From CAYXXZ01 sp964469165 (GTDB lineage Bacteria > Pseudomonadota > Gammaproteobacteria > Pseudomonadales > Porticoccaceae), in contig CAYXXZ010000010.1 of the NCBI GenBank assembly GCA_964469165.1, forward strand, positions 1 to 54,231: a DNA stretch of 54,231 nt. The letters run 5' to 3'. This document shows, in pieces, positions 1-8,371 of the stretch; within the stretch, counting starts at the first letter, position 1, and each line of letters starts with the position of its first letter. The position numbers and the translations under genes were made by a program. Below the pieces are notes generated by a model, which was not told the origin of the DNA, did not search any database, and saw nothing but the letters and a program-made list of their open reading frames with translations.

Positions 1-666
1 ACTGTCGACGAGAGGAACCGGATAATCGCGGCGCATGACGAACGCGCCGTTCAGCTCGCGGCCCTGCACCTCGAACAGATAAGTCTGCTTGCCGAAGCCA
101 CCAGGCAGCGCCTGAAATGAGGTGACGTCCAGCGCGGCATCATGAAAGCGGTCGCGCAGATAGTCGCTCAACGATGTGCGCGTGACAGCGCTGTCGGAAT
201 CGGCTGTTTCTTTTTTTTCTTCGAGTTGGGCTGTCAGATCCTGCGTTTCCCATGCCGCAACGATGTCGATGATGTCTGCCCGCGTTCGCGCGCTCAGAGA
301 AGGTTCCTGGCGCAGATCATGAAGCACCGTTTCAAGATCGAGCAAAGCCTGCCTGTAGGTCGCTTCCAGGTGCGTCAGCGTCTCTTTTCGGGCAACGACG
401 AGTGATTCCGCAATGGCGGCGAGAGCCTGGATCGCGCTCGAGGCAGTCGCCGGAAGCCGCCTGCGTATATCGAGCAGCAGTGCGGAAAATCCGTCGTACT
501 GTGCCAGCATTGCGGCAGTGCCGCCGCGCTCACGCGAGAGAAGCAAGCGCAGCGCAACCAGCGCGGACTTCAAGCCGGATACTTCCGCATTGGACGCATC
601 GGTAGCCGCAAGCTGGAAAATCTCCCTTTCCAGCAGTTCCAGTAAACGATCAGCAGGAAGAATCAT
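1..666 (-). CDS. Phosphotransferase (APH-like) family protein, C-terminus cut by window edge
   Basis: The reading frame runs from an ATG at 666 off the left edge, giving 222 residues without a stop. An in-frame stop lies just upstream of this ATG, so it is the first possible one. The first ~150 residues are helical and unfamiliar. Near residues 180-205 there is a glycine-rich LPGGFGKQTYLF segment followed by an FVMRRD strand, which resembles the nucleotide-binding loop and lysine strand of aminoglycoside/choline-kinase-like phosphotransferases often found in lipid and steroid catabolic clusters. The catalytic loop lies outside the window, so activity cannot be judged. It is downstream of the large minus-strand cluster but separated by about 410 bp, so it may have its own promoter. 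Confidence 0.7.
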   Translation of the reverse strand, partial: MILPADRLLELLEREIFQLAATDASNAEVSGLKSALVALRLLLSRERGGTAAMLAQYDGFSALLLDIRRRLPATASSAIQALAAIAESLVVARKETLTHLEATYRQALLDLETVLHDLRQEPSLSARTRADIIDIVAAWETQDLTAQLEEKKETADSDSAVTRTSLSDYLRDRFHDAALDVTSFQALPGGFGKQTYLFEVQGRELNGAFVMRRDYPVPLVDS

Positions 667-792
667 GTTTCATCGATGTCCGACAAGTAAAAAGGGCGTT
701 TCTTGCTCATACGCCAGAAGTTTGGGCTGCGGGTGTTGTTGAGCCATAAGCCACGATCTTCAAACTGCCAAAGCCCGTTTTTTCCTGCGCGT

Positions 793-843
793 GTAGGGGC
801 AATTGCGCGAACCGATAAAGCTGGTTTCATGAATTGCCCCTAC
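793..843. repeat. REP-like palindromic repeat, family A copy 1
   Basis: The 51-bp element has arms GTAGGGGCAATT and AATTGCCCCTAC. It is nearly identical to 6339-6389 (one base differs), and a shorter relative lies at 11615-11642. All three copies sit between genes of the same minus-strand cluster. Confidence 0.85.
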
Positions 844-951
844 CGTATTCGGCGGGGGCGTAGCCGAAATTCCTGACCACGGTATAAAGCTGGTGACTTA
901 CAGCTCGCATAAAACCCAGCGCTCACCTCAAAATGGCACACATTTGATTTT

Positions 952-971
952 TGTGCCAACATATTGGCACA
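952..971. promoter_or_regulatory. Operator-like palindrome upstream of the phosphotransferase gene
   Basis: TGTGCCAA and TTGGCACA form perfect 8-bp arms around a 4-bp spacer. A third half-site TGGCACA lies at 934-940. The spacing is typical of a dimeric repressor site. No strong promoter is obvious around it and the regulator is unknown, so function is inferred. Confidence 0.35.
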
Positions 972-1079
972 TCTTCCGGCTTTGTGCAATGTTCAAATAA
1001 TTGTTTTTAAGGCTTGCGTGCAAAGCGCGCGCAAGCCAGCGGTAAACAACAGAGGATTTGTTGGGGAAATGTCGCGGTG

Positions 1080-1559
1080 TCAGGGGAGTGTGGCGATGTA
1101 TTTCTGAATGGTCCGGCACATGCCGCCGATCAGCTTCTTGAACGCTGCCTGCAGCAGTGGCGCCAAAGGCTTGCCGGGGCCGCGCAGGTCGTAGTGGATG
1201 CTCCAGATGAGGCGCGTGCGATCGGCGCTGATCGGCTCGAACCAGATGTGGCCCTGATAATTGTGCACCAGCCAGTCCATGGGTTTACCGAAGGTGTAAA
1301 TCGCGTAAACCATGCCCTGCGGCTTGTTGGTTTGAACGATATGCTCGCGCAGCGTATTTCCCGACGTTTGGGTCACCAGACGGCTGGAGCCCGGCCCGTA
1401 GGGAATCTGGGCGCCGCTTTGGTCGTAGACCACGGATTTGTGACGCGGCACCCAGTGAGCCATGTGCTCTTCGCGGTAACAGGCTTCGTAACAGGTTTCG
1501 ATGGGCGCTTCCAGGTCGAGAACGATATCGAATCTGTGTTTGCCGCACGTATTGGTCAT
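1080..1559 (-). CDS. SRPBCC (START/Bet v1-like) family protein
   Basis: The 159-residue product begins MTNTCGKHRFDIVLDL and shows the alternating strand pattern and the C-terminal amphipathic helix (LLQAAFKKLIGGMCRTIQKY) of polyketide-cyclase/START-type lipid-binding proteins. The ATG at 1559 is preceded by GAGGAGAAGGG, which decides the start, although the frame stays open further upstream inside the SDR gene. It lies 34 bp after the SDR gene and is probably the last gene of that transcription unit. Members of this fold bind hydrophobic ligands; a role as carrier or accessory for the cluster's substrate is inference. No catalytic residue can be assigned. Confidence 0.75.
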   Translation of the reverse strand: MTNTCGKHRFDIVLDLEAPIETCYEACYREEHMAHWVPRHKSVVYDQSGAQIPYGPGSSRLVTQTSGNTLREHIVQTNKPQGMVYAIYTFGKPMDWLVHNYQGHIWFEPISADRTRLIWSIHYDLRGPGKPLAPLLQAAFKKLIGGMCRTIQKYIATLP

Positions 1560-1593
1560 CCCTTCTCCTCGCTTATTGTCTCTCGGCGCGCGG

Positions 1594-2364
1594 TCAATTG
1601 AGCAGGTAGCCACCGTCCACGTTGAGCGTCTGGCCCACCACGTAGTCGCTCTCGTCCGAAGCCAAATAGATGGCGGCGCCCACATAGTCCGCCGGCACGG
1701 AGATGCGCCCCGACGGATTGGTGTCCACCGTGGCTTTGTCGGGATCGGCGCCTTCACCGAGAATTTTTCCGTAGGTATCGCGAACCTGTTCCCACATGGG
1801 CGTCATCACGCTGCCGGGTGCAATGGCGTTGACGCGAATTCCCTGGCCCACCAGTTCCAGACCCGCCGACTGGGTGATGCTGATCACCGCGGCCTTGCTC
1901 AACGCGTAGACCGTGGCGCCGGGCTGGCCGCGCCGCCCTGCGCCCGAGGCGATGTTGACCACTGCACCGCGGCTGCCGCCGGCCAGCATGCGCCGCACCA
2001 CCGCCTGCGTCATGAACAGCAAGCCCTTGCTGTTGACGGCGACGACACGGTCGAACTCCTCGGCGGTGATGTCGGCAAACATCTGCATACCAAACACCCC
2101 CGCGCAGTTCACCAAGGTGTTCACTGCACCGAATTTTTCCACCACCGCATCCACACAGGTATCGATGGACGCCTGCTGGCACACGTCCAGCGCATGGCCC
2201 ATGGCGCCAAGGCCGATTTCCCGTGCCACCTGGTCGCATTTTTCCTGGGAAATATCCGCCACGCACACTTTCGCGCCCGCCTTGGCGAAGCCTTCCGCGA
2301 CGGCCCTGCCGATGCCGCTCGCACCGCCGGTTACGATTGCTATCTTGCCTTCAAGTCTTGCCAT
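1594..2364 (-). CDS. SDR-family NAD(P)-dependent dehydrogenase
   Basis: The protein has 256 residues, the standard length of a classical short-chain dehydrogenase. The cofactor motif TGGASGIG lies at residues 12-19, the structural motif NCAG near 89, and the catalytic Ser (NIASGAG) and YALSK motif follow near 140 and 155. The C-terminal VGQTLNVDGGY is typical of the family. ADIS after the second strand places an acidic residue where NAD(H)-preferring enzymes have one. It resembles polyol/3-hydroxysteroid-type dehydrogenases, but substrate cannot be read from sequence. Between it and the reductase gene upstream lies an 84-bp dispersed repeat, yet the genes stay co-oriented and probably form one operon. 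Confidence 0.9.
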   Translation of the reverse strand: MARLEGKIAIVTGGASGIGRAVAEGFAKAGAKVCVADISQEKCDQVAREIGLGAMGHALDVCQQASIDTCVDAVVEKFGAVNTLVNCAGVFGMQMFADITAEEFDRVVAVNSKGLLFMTQAVVRRMLAGGSRGAVVNIASGAGRRGQPGATVYALSKAAVISITQSAGLELVGQGIRVNAIAPGSVMTPMWEQVRDTYGKILGEGADPDKATVDTNPSGRISVPADYVGAAIYLASDESDYVVGQTLNVDGGYLLN

Positions 2365-2422
2365 TGGTGGGTCTCTCTTATGAATTCAATGTTCATGCGC
2401 CGTTCGCGTTTCCGGCTGCATT

Positions 2423-2506
2423 AGCTGTAAGCCATAAGCTTTAAGCGGGAGCCCTGGAAGAGCTGAGTTCTGCCAGAGTCCAACTTAGAGCTTACAGCTT
2501 ATAACT
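2423..2506. repeat. 84-bp dispersed inverted-repeat element, family B copy 1
   Basis: The element starts AGCTGTAAGCCATAAGC and ends GCTTACAGCTTATAACT, with imperfect ~24-bp terminal inverted repeats around a variable core. Close copies lie at 15094-15177 and 30660-30742, a reversed one at 49109-49174 and a degenerate one at 40993-41063. It carries no ORF and is MITE/REP-like. Confidence 0.85.
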
Positions 2507-2511
2507 CTCCT

Positions 2512-4473
2512 TCAAACAACTCGCGCGCAGCGGTGGCCGTCGTGCATGGCGGCGAGCAGGTCGCGGGGCGACAGGCTGTCGCCTACCAGATGACAGGATG
2601 GAATCTGTTCGCGCAACTCGTCGAACAGATTGCGCACCGGCACCTGTGAGGTCACCATCACCGCGACATCGGCGGCGATTTTCTCGCTCTCCCTGGCGCC
2701 GCGGGCGCGCACATGGGCGGCGCCTTTCTCGATGGCGGTGATGTTGGCATTGACCATCAGGTGGAAATCGCCCTTCTCGCTCAGGCGCATGAAGGATTCC
2801 GTATCGCGGCTGGTGCCGAGCATTTTCGGTGCGAAGCTGGCGAGGCTGGTGACGAAGGTCACCGCGGCGCCGCGCTGCTGAAGGTATTCGGCGGCGGCGA
2901 TGGCGTCGTAGCGGCCCACGTCGTCGAACACCAGGGCGCTTTGGCCGCTGAAATCCCGCTCGCTGGCGGTGAGCAGCGTGATCGGATCATGGACATGGGG
3001 TAGATCCATGCCCGGCGGCAGTTCGCCAGGCATGATGGTCTGGCGGCCATCGCCGGTGTGCATGCCGCCGGTGGCGACGATCAGCACATCGGGATTTTCC
3101 GCCAGTACTTCCGCGGCTTCCACATAGGTGTTGAGGCGCACATCCACCCCCAGGTTGAACACCTGGCGCTCGAGCCAGTCGAGCAGGTCACCAAGCGTGT
3201 TGAGGTTGGGCGCCCGCTTCGCCACCTGCACGGCGCCGCCAAGCCTGGGGCCCGCTTCGGCGAGAATCACCTTGTGGCCGCGCAGAGCGCAGATGCGCGC
3301 CGCTTCCATGCCGGCCGGGCCGCCACCCACGATCATCACTTTCCTGGGGGTTTCTTCCTTGACGATCAGGGTCTCATCCAGCATTCGCTCGTAGCCGGCT
3401 GCCGGATTCACGGTGCACTGCATGCGGCCGATCTGCAGCAGCCCGCCCACGCAGCCCTGGTTGCAGGCGATGCAGGGGCGCACGTCGTCGACGCGGCCTT
3501 CCTGGGTTTTCACCACGATATCCGGATCGGCGATATGGGCGCGCACCAGCGACACCATATCGGCATGGCCTTCCTTCAGTACCTGCTCGGCCTCTTCCAG
3601 GGTGCGGTAGCGCCCGGTCACCAGGCGCGGCACCGTCACGGCTTTCGAAATCGGTTCGTTGACGGCCAGCTGGTAACCGCTGGGGAAGGCCATGGTGTGG
3701 GACATGCCCGCCATCAGGAAGTAGTCGCTGTAGGTGATGTCGAGGAAATCGATCATTCCCTCGCTCTCCAGATGGGCGGCCACGGTAGCCACGTCCTCGG
3801 CGCTCAGGCCACCCTTGGCACTGCTCGCACCCATCCGCACCCCCACGGGATAATCGGGGCCCACCGCGGCGCGCACACTGACGAGAACTTCCTTGAGGAA
3901 GCGCGCGCGATTCATCAGGCTGCCGCCGTAACCGTCTTCGCGGTAGTTGGTGAGCGGCGACAGGAACTGCTGGATGATGTAGCCGTGGCCGGCGTGGATT
4001 TCCACGCCGTCGATACCCGCATCGCGGCACTTGCGCGCCGCTTCACCGAACGCCGCCACCAGTTCGTCGATTTCGGGCTGCCCCATGGGCACACCGATGA
4101 TGCCGGTCAGCGGGCTCGGCGTGGCGGACGACGACCAGGGAATCGTGCCGTCCTTGCCGCCCAGGTTGTGGCCGCCGTGCCAGAGCTGCTGGAAGATCTT
4201 CATATCGTAGGGGCGCACGGCCTTCATGAGCTTTTCGTAGCCCTGCACCGTGTGATCGTCGATCAAATAGGCGATCTGCGAGTTCGGGTGCACGGAGCCC
4301 GCTTCGAGGATCGAGAGCCCCACCCCGCCACGGGCGCGCGCCAGGTGGTAGGCGACGAAGTCGTCATTGACGGAATTGGGAAACATGGTGGTGGTGTTGG
4401 CGGCACGCACCACGCGGTTCTTGATTTCGACAGTACCGATCTTGAGGGGCTGCCAAACCCGTTCGAGGTTCAT
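2512..4473 (-). CDS. Long NADH:flavin oxidoreductase (2,4-dienoyl-CoA reductase/BaiCD type), FMN-4Fe4S-FAD
   Basis: The 653-residue protein has the full two-part architecture of FadH/BaiCD-type ene-reductases. Residues 1-325 form the old-yellow-enzyme TIM barrel (QQLWHGG near 95-101, HAGHGYIIQQF near 160-170). Four cysteines at 334, 337, 341 and 353 would hold a 4Fe-4S cluster. A Rossmann motif VGGGPAG near 382-388 starts the FAD/NAD(P) part. Such enzymes pass electrons from NAD(P)H through FAD and the cluster to FMN, then reduce an activated C=C bond. It overlaps the preceding SnoaL-like gene by 4 bp (ATGA), so the two are translationally coupled. The substrate is not predictable; a cyclic enone or enoyl-CoA is likely. 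Confidence 0.9.
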   Translation of the reverse strand: MNLERVWQPLKIGTVEIKNRVVRAANTTTMFPNSVNDDFVAYHLARARGGVGLSILEAGSVHPNSQIAYLIDDHTVQGYEKLMKAVRPYDMKIFQQLWHGGHNLGGKDGTIPWSSSATPSPLTGIIGVPMGQPEIDELVAAFGEAARKCRDAGIDGVEIHAGHGYIIQQFLSPLTNYREDGYGGSLMNRARFLKEVLVSVRAAVGPDYPVGVRMGASSAKGGLSAEDVATVAAHLESEGMIDFLDITYSDYFLMAGMSHTMAFPSGYQLAVNEPISKAVTVPRLVTGRYRTLEEAEQVLKEGHADMVSLVRAHIADPDIVVKTQEGRVDDVRPCIACNQGCVGGLLQIGRMQCTVNPAAGYERMLDETLIVKEETPRKVMIVGGGPAGMEAARICALRGHKVILAEAGPRLGGAVQVAKRAPNLNTLGDLLDWLERQVFNLGVDVRLNTYVEAAEVLAENPDVLIVATGGMHTGDGRQTIMPGELPPGMDLPHVHDPITLLTASERDFSGQSALVFDDVGRYDAIAAAEYLQQRGAAVTFVTSLASFAPKMLGTSRDTESFMRLSEKGDFHLMVNANITAIEKGAAHVRARGARESEKIAADVAVMVTSQVPVRNLFDELREQIPSCHLVGDSLSPRDLLAAMHDGHRCARVV

Positions 4474-5027
4474 ACGTTATCCTTTTCGACGTTATTGAGA
4501 GCAAGAGGATTGAGGCGGTAGAGCGGGTCTTGCGGGCGCGGTGCGCCGCGGGTTTTTACCTCGGCAAGGATGCCGCTTTCCCAGTGCGACGTGGCGGGAA
4601 CCTTGGTATAGGCATCGACCGCCACGGTGCGCTGCAGCATCTTCCATTCACCATTGCGTTTCTGGAAGTGATCCAGGTAGCGGCCCAGCAGCGTGAAGTC
4701 CTCCTTGCCGCCGCCTTCCGCGTCCATGTTGTGGTACGCCTGATAGTAGGTTTCGCTGTAGGCGTTGCTGTCGTCCGCCACTTCGATCAGTACATTGCCG
4801 AGGAAATGGTGGGTGGCCATGCCGACGGTGAATTCCATGCAGAAGTCCACCAGCCCGGGGATGTCGCCGTCGTAGATGAGATGGTCATCGGTGGCTTCCG
4901 GCCAATAAAGGGAGCTCAGCAACTGCGGATCCTTGCGGTCGATGGAGCGCGAATAGCGCATCAGCACCTCGGTGATGGCCTGTTTGTCGAGCAGCGCCTG
5001 CATGGCTTTGGTATCGATAGTGGTCAC
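4470..5027 (-). CDS. SnoaL/NTF2-like (nuclear transport factor 2 superfamily) protein
   Basis: I place the start at a GTG (5027) because it has an excellent AGGAGG site upstream; the frame is open further back, but that part is not protein-like. The 185-residue product begins VTTIDTKAMQALLDKQAITEVLMRYSRSIDRKD, the signature helix of SnoaL-like polyketide cyclase/ketosteroid-isomerase folds, followed by the WPEATDDH segment and a beta-sheet pocket. This fold serves isomerases, dehydratases and oxygenase accessory proteins. Given the flavin dehydrogenases around it, isomerisation or hydration of a ring intermediate is possible, but that is inference. It overlaps the next reductase gene by 4 bp. 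Confidence 0.8.
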   Translation of the reverse strand: MTTIDTKAMQALLDKQAITEVLMRYSRSIDRKDPQLLSSLYWPEATDDHLIYDGDIPGLVDFCMEFTVGMATHHFLGNVLIEVADDSNAYSETYYQAYHNMDAEGGGKEDFTLLGRYLDHFQKRNGEWKMLQRTVAVDAYTKVPATSHWESGILAEVKTRGAPRPQDPLYRLNPLALNNVEKDNV

Positions 5028-5037
5028 AGCAACCTCC

Positions 5038-5418
5038 TCAGGCTTGTTCAACCGGATAGCGGGGCATCTCCTCCGCGAACCAGATAATGGAGCGCTCGAT
5101 GTCCACAAATTGGCGTTCGTCCTCGAGAATGGCCTGCGCCACGTCCTCCGGGGTGGAGGCACCGCCCGCGAGCATATCGTCGAAGCTGTCCCACCAGGCC
5201 TCTGCAACGCCGTCGAAATCACCCATCACACAGCCGCGGCTCTGCTGGAAGAGATCGCCGGCCTCGTGTTCGCGGCGGTGGTTTTGCACATAGCGCTTCA
5301 TGCGCATCAATGGCGCGTTGGCGATCGCCAGGGTGGCGTGCTTGTCGGCCCAATACGCGAAGAATTCTTCGCGGCTCAAATGGGGCGCGCGGTAAACGAA
5401 CATCATGCACTTGATCAC
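5038..5418 (-). CDS. EthD domain-containing protein
   Basis: The 126-residue product begins VIKCMMFVYRAPHLSREEFFAYWADKH, a typical EthD/dimeric alpha-beta-barrel start with the FxxYWxxxH pattern. A GTG at 5418 is chosen because GAGGA lies 7 bp upstream. The fold is a ferredoxin-like dimer. EthD proteins accompany P450- and oxygenase-based degradation loci and their biochemical role is often unknown. It sits between an SDR gene and the SnoaL-like gene, 10 bp from the latter, consistent with a single operon. An internal Met start at 5406 is possible. Confidence 0.75.
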   Translation of the reverse strand: MIKCMMFVYRAPHLSREEFFAYWADKHATLAIANAPLMRMKRYVQNHRREHEAGDLFQQSRGCVMGDFDGVAEAWWDSFDDMLAGGASTPEDVAQAILEDERQFVDIERSIIWFAEEMPRYPVEQA

Positions 5419-5443
5419 ATCAGTGTCCTCTCGGGTTCCGCCG

Positions 5444-6295
5444 TCAGGCATCGGGGTAGTCGGCACTGGCGGCAATGGCCTCACCCTTGGCGACCTCCTC
5501 GCTCCAGGAGGCGATCTTCATCTTCGCCAGCTTGACCGCATCGCTGCCCAGCATCAGGCGCAGCGGCGGCTCGGGCGCGTTGACCGTCTCGTAGATCGCC
5601 GCCACGCCACGTTTGGGGTCGCCCTTGTGGGTCGCGGCGTTTTCCACCAGATTGCCGATCACGGAGTCCGCCGTGGCCGCGTAATCGGTGATGGTGCTGG
5701 CAGTGGCTTGCAGCGAGCGCACCGTGAAATCGGTGCGAAACGCGCTCGGCTCGACAATGGTCACAGCGATGCCGAACGGCTTGACCTCCGCCGCCAGCGA
5801 CTCGGAAATTCCCTCCACCGCGAACTTGGTGCCCGCGTAGAAGCCGCTCGATGCAAAGCCGACGAAACCTGCCACCGACGACAGATTGATGATGTGGCCG
5901 CGGCGCCGCTCGCGCATGCCCGGCAGCGCGGCGCGGGTCAGTGCAATCAGGCCGAACACATTGGTTTCGAACACTTTGCGGTACTCCGCCTCGTCGCCCT
6001 CCTCGATGGGCGCGAGATAGCCGTAACCGGCGTTGTTGACCAGCACGTCGATGTGGCCGAATTTGTCGAGCGCCGCCGCGACCACCGCCTCAATCTGGTC
6101 GCCGCGGGTCACATCCAGAGGCAGCACCAGGCAGCGCGCTTCGTGGCCCTCCGCCAGATGGGCGATAGTGTCCGGGTTGCGGGCAGTGGCGACGACTTTC
6201 TCACCCTTTGCCAGCACCAGTTCGGCCAGATCGCGACCGAAACCGGTGGAGCACCCGCTGATCAGCCACACCCGCTCTTTGTTTGATTCTGTCAT
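5444..6295 (-). CDS. SDR-family oxidoreductase
   Basis: This 283-residue classical SDR starts MTESNKERVWLISGCSTGFG, with the cofactor motif SGCSTGFG at about 13-20, NNAG near 90, the active-site Ser in NLSSVAG and the YAGTK motif near 155. The ATG at 6295 has AAGGACGAGAG upstream; the extra upstream frame was discarded. Arg residues after the second strand (TARN) suggest NADP(H). The extended C-terminal segment after the active site is usual for the retinol-dehydrogenase-like branch of this family. It lies inside the minus-strand cluster between an EthD gene and a second long ene-reductase, so a role in interconverting a ring hydroxyl and ketone is plausible. Confidence 0.88.
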   Translation of the reverse strand: MTESNKERVWLISGCSTGFGRDLAELVLAKGEKVVATARNPDTIAHLAEGHEARCLVLPLDVTRGDQIEAVVAAALDKFGHIDVLVNNAGYGYLAPIEEGDEAEYRKVFETNVFGLIALTRAALPGMRERRRGHIINLSSVAGFVGFASSGFYAGTKFAVEGISESLAAEVKPFGIAVTIVEPSAFRTDFTVRSLQATASTITDYAATADSVIGNLVENAATHKGDPKRGVAAIYETVNAPEPPLRLMLGSDAVKLAKMKIASWSEEVAKGEAIAASADYPDA

Positions 6296-6338
6296 CTCTC
6301 GTCCTTTGTCTTTTCGTCTCGTTGGTGTAGGGTCTGGT

Positions 6339-6389
6339 GTAGGGGCAATTGCGCGAACCGATAAAGCCGGTTTCATGAATTGCCCCTAC
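6339..6389. repeat. REP-like palindromic repeat, family A copy 2
   Basis: This copy matches 793-843 over 51 bp with one difference. It fills most of the gap between the SDR gene and the long reductase gene that follows it in map order. Confidence 0.85.
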
Positions 6390-6397
6390 GAAAAGCT

Positions 6398-8371
6398 TCA
6401 GCCCGCGTTAATACCCCGCGCCGCCATATGCCCTTCGCGGATTGCGAGCTGCAGATCGCCGGGCGATTCCGCGTCGCCGGCGATGGCGCGGTACGCGACC
6501 TTGCCGTCCAGGTCGTTGTACAGATCCCGCAGGGCGTCCCGCGTCATCACCAGCACCACGGTGTCGGCGGGCACGGTTTCGACGGCCTCGCCCACCAGCG
6601 ACTGCAGGTCGCACTCGCCATCGCGCACCTCGAGCAGCAGCATGCGGGTCATGAGCTGGAATTTGCCGGGCCCCTTGAGCAGACGGCGCAGGGCCGGGTC
6701 GTTGCGCATGGTCATCTCCATACTCGGCGCAAAGCTGCTGAAACGGGTGGCAAAGGTCACATCCACGCCGTTGGCCACCAGGAATTCCGCGGCGGCAACC
6801 GCCTCGTAATGACCCAGGTCATCGAGCACCAGGGCGCTCTTGCCCGGGGTCACGGCGCCGGACAGCAGGTCGACCGAGGACACCACATGGGGCTTGTCCA
6901 CGCCCCGCGCCACGGCGCCCGGCCGCGCGGTCTGGATACCGTCCAGGCGCGGCAGGCCCCCGGTCGCGACGATCACCGCATCCGGCGTCTCGGCCAGCAC
7001 GTCGTCCGCTTCCACGTAGGTGTTGAGGCGCACATCGACGCCGAGACGGTAGATCTCGGCCTGCTGCCAGGTGGTGTAGTCACCCAGGGTGTAGAGGTTG
7101 GGGGCGCGCGTCGCCACGTTGACCAGGCCGCCAAGGTTGGGGCTCGCTTCCATCAGGGTGACGCGGTGACCGGCAGTGGCGGCGATGCGCGCCGCTTCCA
7201 TGCCCGCCGGGCCGCCGCCCACGACCACCACCCGCTGCGGCTTGGCGGCCGGTGTGATCAGGGTTTCCGAATGGGTGGCCTCCATGCCGATCACCGGGTT
7301 GACGGTGCAGCCGACCGGATACCCGGCCGCCGCCGCCGCGACACAGCCCTGGTTGCAGGAAATACAGGGCCGTACCTGCTCGGCGCGGCCCTCGCGGGTT
7401 TTGCGCACCAGGTCCGGGTCGGCGATCATGGCGCGCACCATCGACACCATGTCGGCGGTGCCGTCGCGGATGATCTGATCGGCCTCTTCCAGGGTGCGCA
7501 CCCTGCCCGGCGTGATCAGGCGCGGCAGGTTGCTGGCCGCAGCCACCATGGTGGCTGCCGAGGGCAGCAGCGAGCCCATCGGCTTGTCCATGGCGGGCAG
7601 AATATTTTCCAGCGCGAAATAGGTGGACTGGGCGCCGTTGACGAAATCGATGAGACCCTCGCTCTCCAGTTGCCTGACCACCTCGGCGCATTCCTCGGCG
7701 TTGATGCCGCCGGGCGTCAGTTCGTCGCTGATGCGGATGCCCACCGGGAAGTCCGGCCCCACCGTGGCGCGCACCAGGCGCAGGATCGAGCGCCCCAGGC
7801 GCATGCGGTTTTCCAGCGAGCCGCCGTATTCGTCCGTGCGGTGATTGGTCAGCGGCGACAGGAACTGGTGGATCAGGTAGCCGTGGCCGAACTGCACCTC
7901 ACAGCCGTCGAGGCCGCCCTCGACGCAGCGTCGCGCGGTCTCGCCGTAGGCGGCGATGATTTCCTCGATCTCCCCTTTCGTCATGGGGCGCGGGCGCCGC
8001 GTCGAAAACGGCGTGGCGACATCCGAGGCCGACCAGGAAGCGCCGCCGTAGGTGGTGGGGTAGACACTGCCGCCGTGCCAGATCTGCTGAAACACCTTCA
8101 TGCCCAGGGGGCGAATGGTTTTCATCATTCGCTCGTAGTCGGCAATGATGCTGTCGTCCCAGGCGTGGATACCCATGCACATGCTTGACGGATGCACCGA
8201 GGCGATTTCCAGAAAGCTCAGGCCGACACCGCTCTTTGCCCGCTCGGCGTGGTAGGCGATCAACTGGTCGCTGATCTTGCCCGGAATGAAATGCGTGCCA
8301 TGGGCGGCGCGAAAAATGCGGTTGCGGATTTCGACCGTGTTGAGTTTGATGGGCTCAAAGATTCGCTGCAT
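6398..8371 (-). CDS. Second long NADH:flavin oxidoreductase (BaiCD/FadH type)
   Basis: The 657-residue protein is a paralogue of the product of 2512-4473, with the same layout: TIM barrel with QQIWHGG near 95-101 and FGHGYLIHQFLSP near 161-173, cluster cysteines at 336, 339, 343 and 355, and VGGGPAG near 384-390. It keeps the whole electron path NAD(P)H-FAD-4Fe4S-FMN. The barrel lacks the HAGHGY histidine of its paralogue (Phe instead of Ala-His context), so the two may act on different double bonds or faces. Its start overlaps the end of the FrdA/KstD-like gene by 17 bp, indicating tight coupling of a dehydrogenase with a reductase. Confidence 0.9.
   Translation of the reverse strand: MQRIFEPIKLNTVEIRNRIFRAAHGTHFIPGKISDQLIAYHAERAKSGVGLSFLEIASVHPSSMCMGIHAWDDSIIADYERMMKTIRPLGMKVFQQIWHGGSVYPTTYGGASWSASDVATPFSTRRPRPMTKGEIEEIIAAYGETARRCVEGGLDGCEVQFGHGYLIHQFLSPLTNHRTDEYGGSLENRMRLGRSILRLVRATVGPDFPVGIRISDELTPGGINAEECAEVVRQLESEGLIDFVNGAQSTYFALENILPAMDKPMGSLLPSAATMVAAASNLPRLITPGRVRTLEEADQIIRDGTADMVSMVRAMIADPDLVRKTREGRAEQVRPCISCNQGCVAAAAAGYPVGCTVNPVIGMEATHSETLITPAAKPQRVVVVGGGPAGMEAARIAATAGHRVTLMEASPNLGGLVNVATRAPNLYTLGDYTTWQQAEIYRLGVDVRLNTYVEADDVLAETPDAVIVATGGLPRLDGIQTARPGAVARGVDKPHVVSSVDLLSGAVTPGKSALVLDDLGHYEAVAAAEFLVANGVDVTFATRFSSFAPSMEMTMRNDPALRRLLKGPGKFQLMTRMLLLEVRDGECDLQSLVGEAVETVPADTVVLVMTRDALRDLYNDLDGKVAYRAIAGDAESPGDLQLAIREGHMAARGINAG

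Larger units (their letters stand above)
667..1079. other. Intergenic region with one REP-like palindrome and one operator-like palindrome
   Basis: I see no convincing gene in these 413 bases. They contain the 51-bp GTAGGGGC palindrome at 793-843 and an AT-rich stretch with repeated TGGCACA half-sites at about 934-971. The rest shows nothing recognisable. Confidence 0.6.

Noticed and set aside
3058..4521. Long plus-strand ORF (487 codons) antisense to the first long reductase
   Set aside because: It is a shadow of the minus-strand gene in GC-rich DNA. It is rich in His, Ala, Gly and Arg with no recognisable fold and no ribosome site.
6380..8188. Long plus-strand ORF (602 codons) antisense to the second long reductase
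   Set aside because: Same artefact as at 3058-4521: skewed composition and no domain, while the opposite strand has complete flavin motifs.
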